DNA from: Candidatus Marispirochaeta associata
GTDB lineage: Bacteria; Spirochaetota; Spirochaetia; JC444; Marispirochaetaceae
DNA: 64,000 bases
NCBI GenBank assembly: GCA_001749745.1
Contig: JWTM01000424.1
Span: 310,001 to 374,000, forward strand
Direction: 5' to 3'
The translations under genes and the position numbers were made by a program. Shown in pieces: positions 50,214-59,804 of the stretch. The number at the start of each line of letters is the position of its first letter. Within the stretch, counting starts at the first letter, position 1. Under the pieces are notes generated by a model that saw only the letters and a program-made list of their open reading frames with translations, was not told the origin of the DNA and ran no database searches.

Positions 50214-51329
50214 TTATGCTAAACCGAAAACCGACCGGGCAAGGCTTCCGTCGGTTTGGGGGGCTGTGTCCGCCAGGGTCGGAACCCTCATTAAGCGTAG
50301 GATGAACATGGCCGCCGCGCCGAAGGCTACTGCTCCCTCGCCGGCGGGCAGGCGGTAGACGGGGCAGCGCGGCGCAGGCGGGTAGTTCCAGTTCCGCATA
50401 ATCTCCCCGGCCAGGGAAGTCTCGAATTGAGTTCCTGATTCGCTTAAGGTTCCGCCGACGACAATCGCGTCCAGATTGAGCATGTTTACCAGCAGGGCGG
50501 TGTTTCTGCTCAGCTCCGTTATGGCTGCATCGCCGGGGCTGCTTTCGGCAAGCTGGGCAGGGGCGCCCGGCAGGGCGAAGATACTGCGGAACTCGCCGGC
50601 CGAGTAACGGGAGCCCCGGAACACACTGCCGTTCAGCACGAAGCCGAAACCCGTATGCAGCCGCTCCTCGCGGATCTCACCCAGAATGGCGGCGAAGTTG
50701 GCCTGCTTCAAGGCGGGTTCGCTCAAAAGGCCTCCCCAGGCACAGCAGTTGGCGTCGTTCTCGCAAGCAGCGGGGAGTCCGATAATCGATTCCAGCTCCT
50801 CGGCCAAGGGATAGGTCTCGAAAATAGCCAGGGGATTAGATTCAAGCACCTCGCCCCGATCGCCGTCGACGATACCCGGGACGCCGATGCCCAGCCCCAG
50901 GATTGGAGGAGCGTCGCCGTTCCCGACACTGCTCTCCTGATGAAGCAGCTCCCGAATAGAGAGGAGGCGTTCGGGCAGGGGACCGTGGTCGACAGTCTGT
51001 GAGCTCTGAGAGAGGGGCTTCCCCTTCAGGTCGGTTAGAGTTAGGAGGGTGCGGTCGGGTTGCAGCTCAATGCCGGCGATCCGGCCGAATTGTGCATTGA
51101 ATTCCAGGAAGATCGGGCGCCGGCCGCCTTTGGCTCCCGCCGAACCCTGTTGCTCCTCGCTGATAAGTCCCAAATCGAGCAGTTGGGCGGTGATTTTAGT
51201 AATAGTCGATTTATCCAGGCCGCTCAGCCGGCTCAGCTCGATGCGGGAGATCGGACCATCGGCCCAGATCCGCCGCAGGACCCGTAATACGTTGATGAGA
51301 CCGGCTTTGGTTTTAGCGTTGATGCTCAT
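50214..51329 (-). CDS. ROK-family transcriptional regulator
   Basis: 371 residues. An N-terminal winged helix (about 10-70; ISRIELSRLSGLDKSTITKITAQLLDLGLI) is followed by a ROK domain with IAGIELQPDRTLLTLTDL, GLGIGVPGIVD, NDANCCAWGG and VVGGTLSESG. The usual zinc-binding Cys cluster of sugar-kinase ROK proteins (GHxxxxxxGxxCxCGxxGC) is replaced by FRGSRYSAGEFRSIFALPG, so it is a regulator without kinase zinc site. It probably senses a sugar. No sugar operon is adjacent. It is divergent from the ybjQ gene. Confidence 0.9.
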   Translation of the reverse strand: MSINAKTKAGLINVLRVLRRIWADGPISRIELSRLSGLDKSTITKITAQLLDLGLISEEQQGSAGAKGGRRPIFLEFNAQFGRIAGIELQPDRTLLTLTDLKGKPLSQSSQTVDHGPLPERLLSIRELLHQESSVGNGDAPPILGLGIGVPGIVDGDRGEVLESNPLAIFETYPLAEELESIIGLPAACENDANCCAWGGLLSEPALKQANFAAILGEIREERLHTGFGFVLNGSVFRGSRYSAGEFRSIFALPGAPAQLAESSPGDAAITELSRNTALLVNMLNLDAIVVGGTLSESGTQFETSLAGEIMRNWNYPPAPRCPVYRLPAGEGAVAFGAAAMFILRLMRVPTLADTAPQTDGSLARSVFGLA

Positions 51330-51331
51330 TG

Positions 51332-51356
51332 CTGATATCAGTGTAGCGTAAAACGC
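51332..51356. promoter_or_regulatory. Inverted repeats in front of the ROK regulator
   Basis: CTGATATCAG (51332-51341) is a perfect palindrome next to the ROK start codon, and GCGT-AAA-ACGC (51346-51356) follows. Either could be an autoregulatory operator. Both are short. Confidence 0.3.
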
Positions 51357-51368
51357 GTATTAATAACA

Positions 51369-51397
51369 TTGCCTGCTTTATCTGCCGGTGCTATGTT
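51369..51397 (+). promoter_or_regulatory. Sigma70-type promoter of the ybjQ-like gene
   Basis: TTGCCT (51369-51374), exact 17-bp spacer, TATGTT (51392-51397), then AAGGAG (51405-51410) and ATG 51416. Confidence 0.6.
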
Positions 51398-51415
51398 CTT
51401 CCTCAAGGAGATACT

Positions 51416-51727
51416 ATGGTATTAGTAAATACGGATTACATTAGCGGTAAAGAGCTCGAGACCCTGGGACTGGTCCGGGGATCGATGATTCAGTCGAAGC
51501 ATTTGGGCCGGGATATCTTGAGCGGATTGAAGACCATCGTCGGGGGCGAACTCGGCTCCTATTCGAAGATGATGAACGAGGCCCGGGATAAGGCGACCGA
51601 ACGGATGGCGGCCGAGGCGGAAGCTTTGGGAGCCGACGGAGTCGTCAATATCCGCTACTCCTCCTCGGCAATCATGCAGGGCGCGGCGGAGATCCTGGTC
51701 TGGGGCACGGCGGTCAAGTTTCGCTGA
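51416..51727 (+). CDS. YbjQ/UPF0145 family protein
   Basis: 103 residues, full family length. Conserved stretches are LGLVRGSMIQSKHLGRDI, a Gly-rich region, then SKMMNEARDKATERMAAEAEALGADGVVNIRYSSS. The family forms pentamers or decamers in known structures and has no established function. The gene stands alone, with its own promoter, 65 bases before the alpha-2-macroglobulin gene. Confidence 0.93.
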   Translation: MVLVNTDYISGKELETLGLVRGSMIQSKHLGRDILSGLKTIVGGELGSYSKMMNEARDKATERMAAEAEALGADGVVNIRYSSSAIMQGAAEILVWGTAVKFR

Positions 51728-51792
51728 TTTTAGGCTATCGTCCTCATAGAAATTGAACTCATGAGCCTCTATACTCGCAGATGGGGGTTCCT

Positions 51793-54700
51793 ATGAAAAG
51801 TCGGGCGAAGGGTTTTATTCTGGCGGCGGCGCCGCTGATCATGATCGTCGTGAGTGTCCTCGCTTCCTGCGACAGCGGCGGGTTGGCGGAGATCGAAGGT
51901 CTCCCGGGGGCCGAAGGGGGCATTCGGAGCGAGATGCTCGCCGTCAGCCTTACGGAGAGTTCCGTCGGCGGCGAGGGAATAATCTACTTCGAAACCGACG
52001 GCATTAACAGCGATTTCTTCGCTCCAACCGAGAGCGACGAAGAGCTGGCGGTCACCGCCTTCGGTCCCGTGGGGGAGCTCCCGGTCGAGATGAAGCGGCC
52101 CGATATCTACCTGGCCTTCAATCAGCCGATGATCCCGCTGGCCAAGCTGGGCGATGGGAACGAAAGCCAACCCCACCTCTCGATCGAGCCTGAGATCGAG
52201 GGCGCCTTCCGCTGGTACGGTTCCAGGCTACTCGCCTTCGAGCCCGCCGAGCCCCTGGAGGGACAGCGTGAATACCGGGTCACCGTAAAGCGGGGAATCC
52301 GCTCGCTGGGCGGCAAAGAGCTTGCCGAGGATCTCTCCTTCAGTTTCCATACGGAGTATCTCGATCTGGTGCGCGTCTATCCCGGGACGCCGGCCGATTT
52401 CGGGCGGATCGATCCCGACGACGCCCCGCCTGAGGATGCACGCTTTATTACCTGCGAGTTCACCTATCCCGTGGAACTGGAGTACCTCTCCCGGCATCTG
52501 CGCGTTCGGGTCGGCGGCGTCGATCAGCCCTTCGGCGTCTCCCGTCCGCAGGAGGAGATGCCCGAGGATCGGCTCTCGCGTCATTTACTCCTCTCCCTGG
52601 AAGAGGAACTTCCGGAAGATTCCGAGATCCGAGTCATCCTCAAGGCCGGCGCCGCATCGGGGGCTGAGTATCTGGAGCGACCCACCGATTCGGTAAAGAG
52701 CTTTCATACCCTGAAGCCCTTCACCTTCAAGCGCTTACGAACCTATTCCTACTCCTTTCCCCGCAGCGAAAAGGGAGATGCCAATCCGGTCTACCTCGAG
52801 TTTTCCCATCCCCTGGAGGAGGAGGGGGTAGCCCGGTATCTCTCCACCGATCTCGATGTATCGGATATGGCCGAGCACATCGAGGTGTGGCGGGAGACGC
52901 TCAAACTCAACAACCTGCCTGTGGAGTACGAGTCGGTTTACCGGATCTTTCTAGACGCCGGCATCCGTGACATTCACGGCCGCACCCTTCCCGAGCCGGA
53001 GGAGCTCGAGGTCGAGGTGGGACCCGCGGCCCGGTACTACTACTTTCCCAACAGCGGGAGCCGCATGCTCGAAGCACAGTTCGATCCGAAGATCATCTAC
53101 GAGTATCAGAACGTCTTCGACGGCGATTGGAACATCGGCTCCATCGAGGATCCCTACGCCCGCTTCGGCGCCGATTCCCTTACCCCCTACGATTTCTCGG
53201 GGCTCGAGAAGAACACCAAGCATTACGAGGTACTCGACCTGGCGCCCTACCTGAACAATGAAGGCTACGGCGCGGTGGGACTGGCCTGGAACTTCGGCCA
53301 GAAGCGCAACGGCGAGCGGCGCAGCTGGGAGCAGCGCAATCTGCAGGTGCAGGTAACGGATATCGGCATCACCACCCGCTTCGCCTTCAACAAGGTACTG
53401 GTCTGGGCGGCTTCATTGGAGAGCGGCGAGGCCTTAGAGGGAGCGCAGGTTGAACTCCTGCGTAACCGGAGCGTACGTCGGGAGTCTCTAACCGATGCGA
53501 GCGGCCTGGCCCTCTTCGAGTTGGAACCGGGGGAGTACCGGCGTCTCTTTAAGCAGGGGAATGATGACGTGCTGAGAATCCGGGTCAGCCGCGGCGCAGA
53601 TCGGGCCGAGTTCATCCCCAACGGCTCTCATAACCAGTACCACTTCGGCATCTACTCCACCGCCCGGCCGATAACAATCGAGGACGAGCGGATGGAGGCC
53701 TTCATCTTCACCGACCGGGGGCTCTACAAGAAAGGCGAGACGGTTACCTTCCGGGGGATCGACCGCAACTGGAGCGCCGGGGAGTACGCGCCCTTCGAGG
53801 GGCCCTACTCGATCGAGGTGACAGAGCAGCGCTACCGGGCCGAAGCCTTTCGCAGCCTCACAGGAGAGACGACCGCCTCGGGCGGCTTCTACGGTAGCTT
53901 CGAAATCCCTGAGGATCTGGAGCCGGGGAGCTTCTGGATTATCTACCGCCGGGGGAACCACGAACAACGGATTCCCTTCACGGTGGCCGAGTTCCGCCGG
54001 GCCGCTTTCGAGGTGAGATTATCCCCCCCTGAGCGGGAGTTTTACGCCGGCGATTCAATCTCCATGAGCGGCAAGGCACGCTTCCTCTCCGGCGGGGATC
54101 TGGCCGGCGGTGCCTATACCGCTCTCTGGATGCGCGAGCCCGCCGTCTATCAGCCGCCGGGTCGGAAGTGGAGCGACTATCGCTTCGCTCCCTATCGCTG
54201 GGGCGGCACCCGGGTGGTCTCCGAAGACCGGGGCGCCCTGGACGGCAGCGGATCGGTGCTGCTCTCCCAGGCGAGCGGTACGGATCAGATCCCCGGTATT
54301 CCCTACCGTTACCAGGCGGAGCTGGCGGTACAGGACCAGGCTCGCCAGGAGTTGGCGGCGCGGAACTCGGTGCTGGTCCACCCGGCCTCCTTCTACGTGG
54401 GCGCCAAGTTCGACGGCGGCCAGGAGGGCTGGTGGTCGACCTTCGTCCAATCCGGGGAGGAGATCCCGGTAGAAGCGGTGCTGGTGCGACCCGACGGCAC
54501 GGCGATCCCGACTACTCCCGAAGGAGATAACACCGCTCTGCTCTTGAAGCGCAGCTGGCAGGTCAGCCGTCAGCAGGGGGTCTACGGTCGGCTCAATAAT
54601 CGCTATGAGCTGGTGGAAGAGAAGATCGAGAAATACGAGGTCGACTTTAAAAAGGGCCGCGCTCGTTTTACCGTGACGCCCCCCGAAGCCGGGGAGTACC

Positions 54701-57579
54701 TGCTGCGTCTCGAGGCCGCGGACGAGGCCGGTCGGAAGGTGATCTCCGAGATCGGCTTCTACGCTACCGGTTCGAGCTATGTGCAGTGGAATCAGTCCGA
54801 TCCGAAGGATATCGAACTGGTACCCGATAAAGAGGAATATATGCCCGGCGATACGGCTAGGCTGTTAGTCAAATCCCCTGTCGAGCGGGGAAGCTACCTG
54901 TTGACGATAGAGCGGGAAGGAATCATAGAAGAGCGGATCATCGATCTGGAAGGCTCGGCCGCGTCGATCGAGATTCCCATCGAGGAGGGGTATCTGCCGG
55001 TGGTCTACGCGGCCCTCACCTCCTACACCCGCCGGGGCGAGGCGCCGACCTCCTACTTCGATCCCGATCTGGGAAAACCCCGAGGGCTTTTCGGTATCAC
55101 CCGGCTCAAGGTCAGTCCCGAAAGCCGCAGCCTGCAGGTTACCATGGAGGCTGATAAGGAGCTCTACCGTCCCGGGACCGAGGGGCGGGTACGCATAAAG
55201 GTGACCTCCGGCGGACGACCGGTGGAGGGGGCCGAAGTGACCTTCCTGGCCGTCGACCGGGGCGTAGTCGACCTGATCGACTACCATGTGCCCGATCCGA
55301 TGCAGTTTTTCTATGCGGACTATAAATTCCCCTTGGGGGTCTACGGCGCCGACAGCCGTTCCCTGCTGATCAATCCGGTTACCTACGAGGTGAAGGATCT
55401 GCAGGGCGGCGACGGCGATGAGGGGAAGCTCGAGCGGCGGAAGGAGTTCTCCCCTCTGGCGGTCTTCGAACCCTACCTGGTCACCGGCGCCGACGGTACT
55501 GTCGAGGCGCAGTTCACCTTTCCCGATACCCTGACTACCTATCGATCGACCGCCGTAGCGGTCGACGGCAACCGCTTCGGCCGGCTCGAGGATGAGCTCA
55601 AGGTGCAGAATCCGATTACCGTGCGTACCGCCCTGCCGCGAAAGCTGAGGCTGCGGGATACCGCCCGCTCCGGAGTGGTGGTGACCAACCTGGACGCAAA
55701 GCCGCAGGGGTTGAGCATCGAATGTCGGGCCGTCTCCGGGGGTATCGCCCTCTCGGGAGAGGCGCAGAAACAGATAGAGCTTGATCCCGGCGAGACCCGG
55801 GAGGTCCCCTTTACCCTGTTGGCGAAACAGGTCGGCGAGGCCCGGCTCGAGTTCGAGCTCCGCTCGGAGCTTCTTAATGAGGTACTCGAGTCTACTTTGA
55901 CTGTCGAACGGCCGCTGGTGAGCGAGGCCTTTACCCTGGCCGGGATGCTCGAAACCGGCGCATCGGAGGCGGCCGAAGAGGGGCTTATAATTCCGGCTTC
56001 AGTGGCCCCGGATTATGGCGATCTTACGGTGAGGGTCAGTCCCAATCCCATCGCGGGACTCAGCAACACCGTCGAACGCCTGCTGGCGGTAGACTATGAG
56101 ATACTGGAAGGGGAGATGTTCCGTTTCCTACCGCACCTGGTGCTGGGCGAGAAGGTCGAGATCTTCGATACGGTCTATGACGAGCGGGGACTGGTTCGGT
56201 TTCTCTCCTCCCTGAGGGTTTATCAGAATCGGGACGGCGGTTTCGGTTATAAAGCGGGAAGCGGCTACTCCTCGGCCTACCTGAGCGCACGCCTGGCCCA
56301 CTACCTGATTCTGGCCGGGGAACGGGAGCTCGATATCCCGAACGGCCCAAATATTGAGCGGCTCTTGGGCTATCTTAAAACGCTCTATGAGGATGAACGG
56401 ATCGCCGACCACACCCGTTACTACTCCCTCTACCTGCGCACCCTGATGGGGGATTATCCCGAAGGGGAGCTCGCCGAAAGTCTGGAGCGGGGGGATGAGA
56501 TCGGCCTCGGCGGATACGGCTTTCTGAGCTTAAGCTACGCTGAACTGGGCGCTACAGAGGAGGCGGAAGAGCTCCTCTCGCGGATGCTCAAGTTCGTGAA
56601 GCTCGGCACCCGCTCCCTCGATATCGCCGAGACCTACGAGGCGCGCTTCTACTTCGACTCGGAGCTGGCCCAGCTCGCGCTCCTGCAGATGGCCCTCTAC
56701 GCCGGGGACGATCCGGCGGAGCTCCTCGATAAGGCGGCGCGCACCCTGGTCGACCGGCAGCGCTACGGACGCTGGGGAAGCCTGAACGACTCCGCCTGGG
56801 TGTTGATTAGCTACGGAATGCGCTTTCGGGAATTCCTCATCAGCGACGGCCGCCTCGACGCCGAGGTTCGCCTGGGGGACTTGCGCCTCCTCTCCGCTTC
56901 CTCCGCTGATCCCGAACCGGTGGAGGAGGTCTACCCGCTCTTCGCGGAACCCCTGGCGGACATGGAGCGGAACACCCTGCTTTCCCTCACCTTCAGCCGC
57001 AACGGCGAAGCGCCCCTCTTCTACTCCGGGACGATCCGCTACGCCCTGCCGGCGGAGACCGCCCAGCCCCGGGACGAGGGCTTTTCGGTGCTGACCCGGC
57101 TGGAGACCCTCGACGGTGAGGAGGTCGATACCTTAAGCGCCGGGGAGACCTACCGCATGCGGGTCAGCTTCTCCACCGCCCGGGACCGCTCGATGTGCCT
57201 GCTCCGGGTGCCCGTGCCTTCGGGCTGCGAGATTGTCGATGCCGCCCTGGTGACCAGCCGCTCCTACGCCGAAGAGGGCGGGAGCTCGGGCCGCAGCTTC
57301 GAGCGGGAGACCGTCTACGGCGACCGGACCAGCTTCGTCGACGAGGGCTACTATTATCCTGATCTGGGCTACTTCGCCTCCCTGCGACCGGAACGGAAGA
57401 TTCTGGATAACGAGGCGCGCTTCTACTTCCGGCATATCTACGCCGGGAAGGAGAGCCTCGACTTCCTGGTCCGCGCTACCGGACGGGGAATATTCCCCAC
57501 GCCGCCGGCCAAGATTCAGGGGATCTACGAGGAGGAGGTCTTCGGCCGCGGCGCCGGACGGCTGATCATTATCGAGTGA
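51793..57579 (+). CDS. Bacterial alpha-2-macroglobulin lipoprotein lacking the thioester
   Basis: 1928 residues from ATG 51793; an upstream ATG at 51781 has no ribosome-binding site. The signal peptide ends in SVLASC. MG-type beta-sandwich domains fill about 90-1150. FIFTDRGLYKKGETVTFRG and the later VTFLAVDRGVVDLIDY are characteristic, and FDPDTLTTYRS-type sequence (about 1240) marks the A2M core. The thioester domain (from about 1420) reads DYEILEGEMFRFLP where CLEQ is normally found, so neither Cys nor Gln of the thioester is present. It should trap or shield against proteases in the periplasm without covalent capture. It is coupled to pbpC by a GTGA overlap. Confidence 0.93.
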   Translation: MKSRAKGFILAAAPLIMIVVSVLASCDSGGLAEIEGLPGAEGGIRSEMLAVSLTESSVGGEGIIYFETDGINSDFFAPTESDEELAVTAFGPVGELPVEMKRPDIYLAFNQPMIPLAKLGDGNESQPHLSIEPEIEGAFRWYGSRLLAFEPAEPLEGQREYRVTVKRGIRSLGGKELAEDLSFSFHTEYLDLVRVYPGTPADFGRIDPDDAPPEDARFITCEFTYPVELEYLSRHLRVRVGGVDQPFGVSRPQEEMPEDRLSRHLLLSLEEELPEDSEIRVILKAGAASGAEYLERPTDSVKSFHTLKPFTFKRLRTYSYSFPRSEKGDANPVYLEFSHPLEEEGVARYLSTDLDVSDMAEHIEVWRETLKLNNLPVEYESVYRIFLDAGIRDIHGRTLPEPEELEVEVGPAARYYYFPNSGSRMLEAQFDPKIIYEYQNVFDGDWNIGSIEDPYARFGADSLTPYDFSGLEKNTKHYEVLDLAPYLNNEGYGAVGLAWNFGQKRNGERRSWEQRNLQVQVTDIGITTRFAFNKVLVWAASLESGEALEGAQVELLRNRSVRRESLTDASGLALFELEPGEYRRLFKQGNDDVLRIRVSRGADRAEFIPNGSHNQYHFGIYSTARPITIEDERMEAFIFTDRGLYKKGETVTFRGIDRNWSAGEYAPFEGPYSIEVTEQRYRAEAFRSLTGETTASGGFYGSFEIPEDLEPGSFWIIYRRGNHEQRIPFTVAEFRRAAFEVRLSPPEREFYAGDSISMSGKARFLSGGDLAGGAYTALWMREPAVYQPPGRKWSDYRFAPYRWGGTRVVSEDRGALDGSGSVLLSQASGTDQIPGIPYRYQAELAVQDQARQELAARNSVLVHPASFYVGAKFDGGQEGWWSTFVQSGEEIPVEAVLVRPDGTAIPTTPEGDNTALLLKRSWQVSRQQGVYGRLNNRYELVEEKIEKYEVDFKKGRARFTVTPPEAGEYLLRLEAADEAGRKVISEIGFYATGSSYVQWNQSDPKDIELVPDKEEYMPGDTARLLVKSPVERGSYLLTIEREGIIEERIIDLEGSAASIEIPIEEGYLPVVYAALTSYTRRGEAPTSYFDPDLGKPRGLFGITRLKVSPESRSLQVTMEADKELYRPGTEGRVRIKVTSGGRPVEGAEVTFLAVDRGVVDLIDYHVPDPMQFFYADYKFPLGVYGADSRSLLINPVTYEVKDLQGGDGDEGKLERRKEFSPLAVFEPYLVTGADGTVEAQFTFPDTLTTYRSTAVAVDGNRFGRLEDELKVQNPITVRTALPRKLRLRDTARSGVVVTNLDAKPQGLSIECRAVSGGIALSGEAQKQIELDPGETREVPFTLLAKQVGEARLEFELRSELLNEVLESTLTVERPLVSEAFTLAGMLETGASEAAEEGLIIPASVAPDYGDLTVRVSPNPIAGLSNTVERLLAVDYEILEGEMFRFLPHLVLGEKVEIFDTVYDERGLVRFLSSLRVYQNRDGGFGYKAGSGYSSAYLSARLAHYLILAGERELDIPNGPNIERLLGYLKTLYEDERIADHTRYYSLYLRTLMGDYPEGELAESLERGDEIGLGGYGFLSLSYAELGATEEAEELLSRMLKFVKLGTRSLDIAETYEARFYFDSELAQLALLQMALYAGDDPAELLDKAARTLVDRQRYGRWGSLNDSAWVLISYGMRFREFLISDGRLDAEVRLGDLRLLSASSADPEPVEEVYPLFAEPLADMERNTLLSLTFSRNGEAPLFYSGTIRYALPAETAQPRDEGFSVLTRLETLDGEEVDTLSAGETYRMRVSFSTARDRSMCLLRVPVPSGCEIVDAALVTSRSYAEEGGSSGRSFERETVYGDRTSFVDEGYYYPDLGYFASLRPERKILDNEARFYFRHIYAGKESLDFLVRATGRGIFPTPPAKIQGIYEEEVFGRGAGRLIIIE

Positions 57580-59804
57580 TAGAGATACGCAAGCGACTCC
57601 TCTTGTTGCCCTGGCTGCTGATCGCCGCCGCCGGGGCGCTCCTCTTCCTCTCGCTGCTCCTGCCGTACCCTGAGCTGCAGGCCGCGGCCGCGGGGCCCTG
57701 GAGTCTCCGCGTCGCCGACCGGGAGGGCGAGATTTTGCGGATCTTTCCGGTCGACGAAGAGGGGCTGCAGCGGGAGTACCGGGCAGTCGAGGAGCTTCCT
57801 CCCTACCTGCTGCGTATATTCATAAACGGCGAGGACCGCCGCTTCTTTATCCATCCGGGGATCGACCCGGCGGCGATATTCAGGGCCGCGGGGGATAACC
57901 TTATCGCCGGGCGGATTATCTCCGGCGCCTCGACCGTCTCGATGCAGCTTGCCGGGCGGATCACGCCCCGGGGCAACAGCCTGAGAGCGAAGCTCCTGGA
58001 GGCCTGGGATGCGCTACGCCTCGAACTTCGGCTGTCGAAGAGGGAGATCCTCTCCCTCTGGATCAATACCCTAGCCTTCGGTTCCAATGTGGAGGGCGCG
58101 GCTTCTGCCGCCAGGGAGTACCTGGGGCGGGATGTCTCCCTGCTGACCCCCGCGGAAGCGGCGCTTCTGGCGCTGGTGCCGCGCAACCCCGGCCTCTACG
58201 ACCCCAGGCGCGGAGAACCCGAGCGTCTGGACTCCGCCGCGGCGGAGCTGCTCGTGCGATCCGGAATCGATCCGGTCCGACCCGACCCGGCAGAGGTCCT
58301 GGCGCGGGTTCGAGGGTTCGACGGCCGCAGGGCCTGGCCCTTCCGGGCGCCGCACTTCACCGCCTATGCGGCGCATGGCTACCGGGGGGATTCCAGGGAA
58401 ACCCTCATCACGAGTCTCGATCCCGAGCTGCAGCAGCTCTTGGAAGAGGAGCTTGCATCCCGGGTGGAGGCTGCCGCCGAGAATCGTATCGGCAACGGTG
58501 CCGGGATTATCCTTGCGGTCGAAACCGGGGAGATCCTCGCCTACGCCGGGTCGGCCGATTTTTACGACATCCGGCATAAGGGACAGATAGACGGGGTTCA
58601 AATCCTCAGACAGCCCGGGTCGACAGTAAAACCCTTCCTCTATGCGGCGGCATTAGAGAAGGGGATGAGTCCCGCGACGCTGTTGCCGGATGTGCCCCTC
58701 TCCTTCGGCGGCGAGGCGGTCTACACCCCGGAAAACTTCTCGAACACCTATCACGGCCCGGTACTGCTCCGGACGGCCCTCGCCTCGAGCCTCAACATCC
58801 CGGCGGTCTATACGGTGACCGAGATCGGCACCGCCCACTTCGCCGAACGGCTGATCGATTTCGGCTTCGAATCGGTCGCCCCCCAGAAGGAGAGCCTCGG
58901 CGCCGGGATCGCTTTGGGGAACGCCGAGGTCTCCCTGATGGAGCTCGCTGCGGGATTCTCCCTCTTTCAGCGGGACGGTATCTTTCTGGCGCCTCGGTTC
59001 GATCAAACCCAAGCCGACCCGCGGCGGGTGATCGAATCACAGACCGCCTTCCTGATCCGGGACATCCTCAGTAGTAACCGCGGGCGTATACCCGGCTTCG
59101 GTATGCTAAGTATCCTGAATACCCCCTTTTCGGCGATCTTCAAGACCGGCACCTCGAATCAGTTCAACAATATCTGGGCCCTGGGGGCGACCGAGAAGCT
59201 CTGCGTCGGAATCTGGATGGGCAACTTTACCGGCGAGACGGTGATCGGCCGGCCGGGAAGCTCGATTCCCGCCGCAGCCGCCGTGGCGGTCCTTTCCCAG
59301 GCCCAGGGATTCGACCGTTATAGGGTCGAGGCGGGGGCAAGCGACCATATCCCTGAAGGGATAAGCCGGGTAAGGATCTGCTCCCTTTCGGGAATGGCGG
59401 CGGGACCCTACTGCCCCGGAAGCTTCGAGGAGTACTTTCGTGAGGGCCGCGAGCCGGAAGTGTGCGATTTCCATACCCCGGCCGGCACGGTGCTTCCGGC
59501 GGAGTACCGGGAGTGGATCGCTATGAAGGGGCACTCCCTGCAGAGTGAAGGGCGAACTGAACTGACCATTGAACAGCCGGCCGAGGGAGCCGTTTTCTAC
59601 CTGGATGAAGCGATTCCGGCGGAGTCTCAGCAGTTGCGTATATCCGTCGGAGGGGGAGGAGATGGCGAGCTCTATCTTGACGGCAGGCTGATCGCAGCGG
59701 GAACCCTGCCGTTGACCGTTTGGGTCCCCTTGCGGCGCGGGGAACATCACCTGACCGCCCGCTCCGCGGGAAGAGAACTAGTCCGTTCTTACCGCGTGCG
59801 CTGA
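57576..59804 (+). CDS. pbpC: Penicillin-binding protein 1C
   Basis: 742 residues from GTG 57576. A membrane anchor (about 8-30) precedes the glycosyltransferase domain with catalytic Glu86 in GEDRRFFIHPGID and GASTVSMQLAGR. The transpeptidase domain has Ser349 in GSTVKPF, SSLN (about 404) and KTGTS (Lys523). A C-terminal BiPBP_C beta domain (about 660-742) follows. It polymerises and crosslinks peptidoglycan. Pairing with alpha-2-macroglobulin is a known arrangement, thought to repair and guard the periplasm after envelope breach. The 3' end overlaps the convergent methyltransferase gene by 16 bases. Confidence 0.95.
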   Translation: MIEIRKRLLLLPWLLIAAAGALLFLSLLLPYPELQAAAAGPWSLRVADREGEILRIFPVDEEGLQREYRAVEELPPYLLRIFINGEDRRFFIHPGIDPAAIFRAAGDNLIAGRIISGASTVSMQLAGRITPRGNSLRAKLLEAWDALRLELRLSKREILSLWINTLAFGSNVEGAASAAREYLGRDVSLLTPAEAALLALVPRNPGLYDPRRGEPERLDSAAAELLVRSGIDPVRPDPAEVLARVRGFDGRRAWPFRAPHFTAYAAHGYRGDSRETLITSLDPELQQLLEEELASRVEAAAENRIGNGAGIILAVETGEILAYAGSADFYDIRHKGQIDGVQILRQPGSTVKPFLYAAALEKGMSPATLLPDVPLSFGGEAVYTPENFSNTYHGPVLLRTALASSLNIPAVYTVTEIGTAHFAERLIDFGFESVAPQKESLGAGIALGNAEVSLMELAAGFSLFQRDGIFLAPRFDQTQADPRRVIESQTAFLIRDILSSNRGRIPGFGMLSILNTPFSAIFKTGTSNQFNNIWALGATEKLCVGIWMGNFTGETVIGRPGSSIPAAAAVAVLSQAQGFDRYRVEAGASDHIPEGISRVRICSLSGMAAGPYCPGSFEEYFREGREPEVCDFHTPAGTVLPAEYREWIAMKGHSLQSEGRTELTIEQPAEGAVFYLDEAIPAESQQLRISVGGGGDGELYLDGRLIAAGTLPLTVWVPLRRGEHHLTARSAGRELVRSYRVR

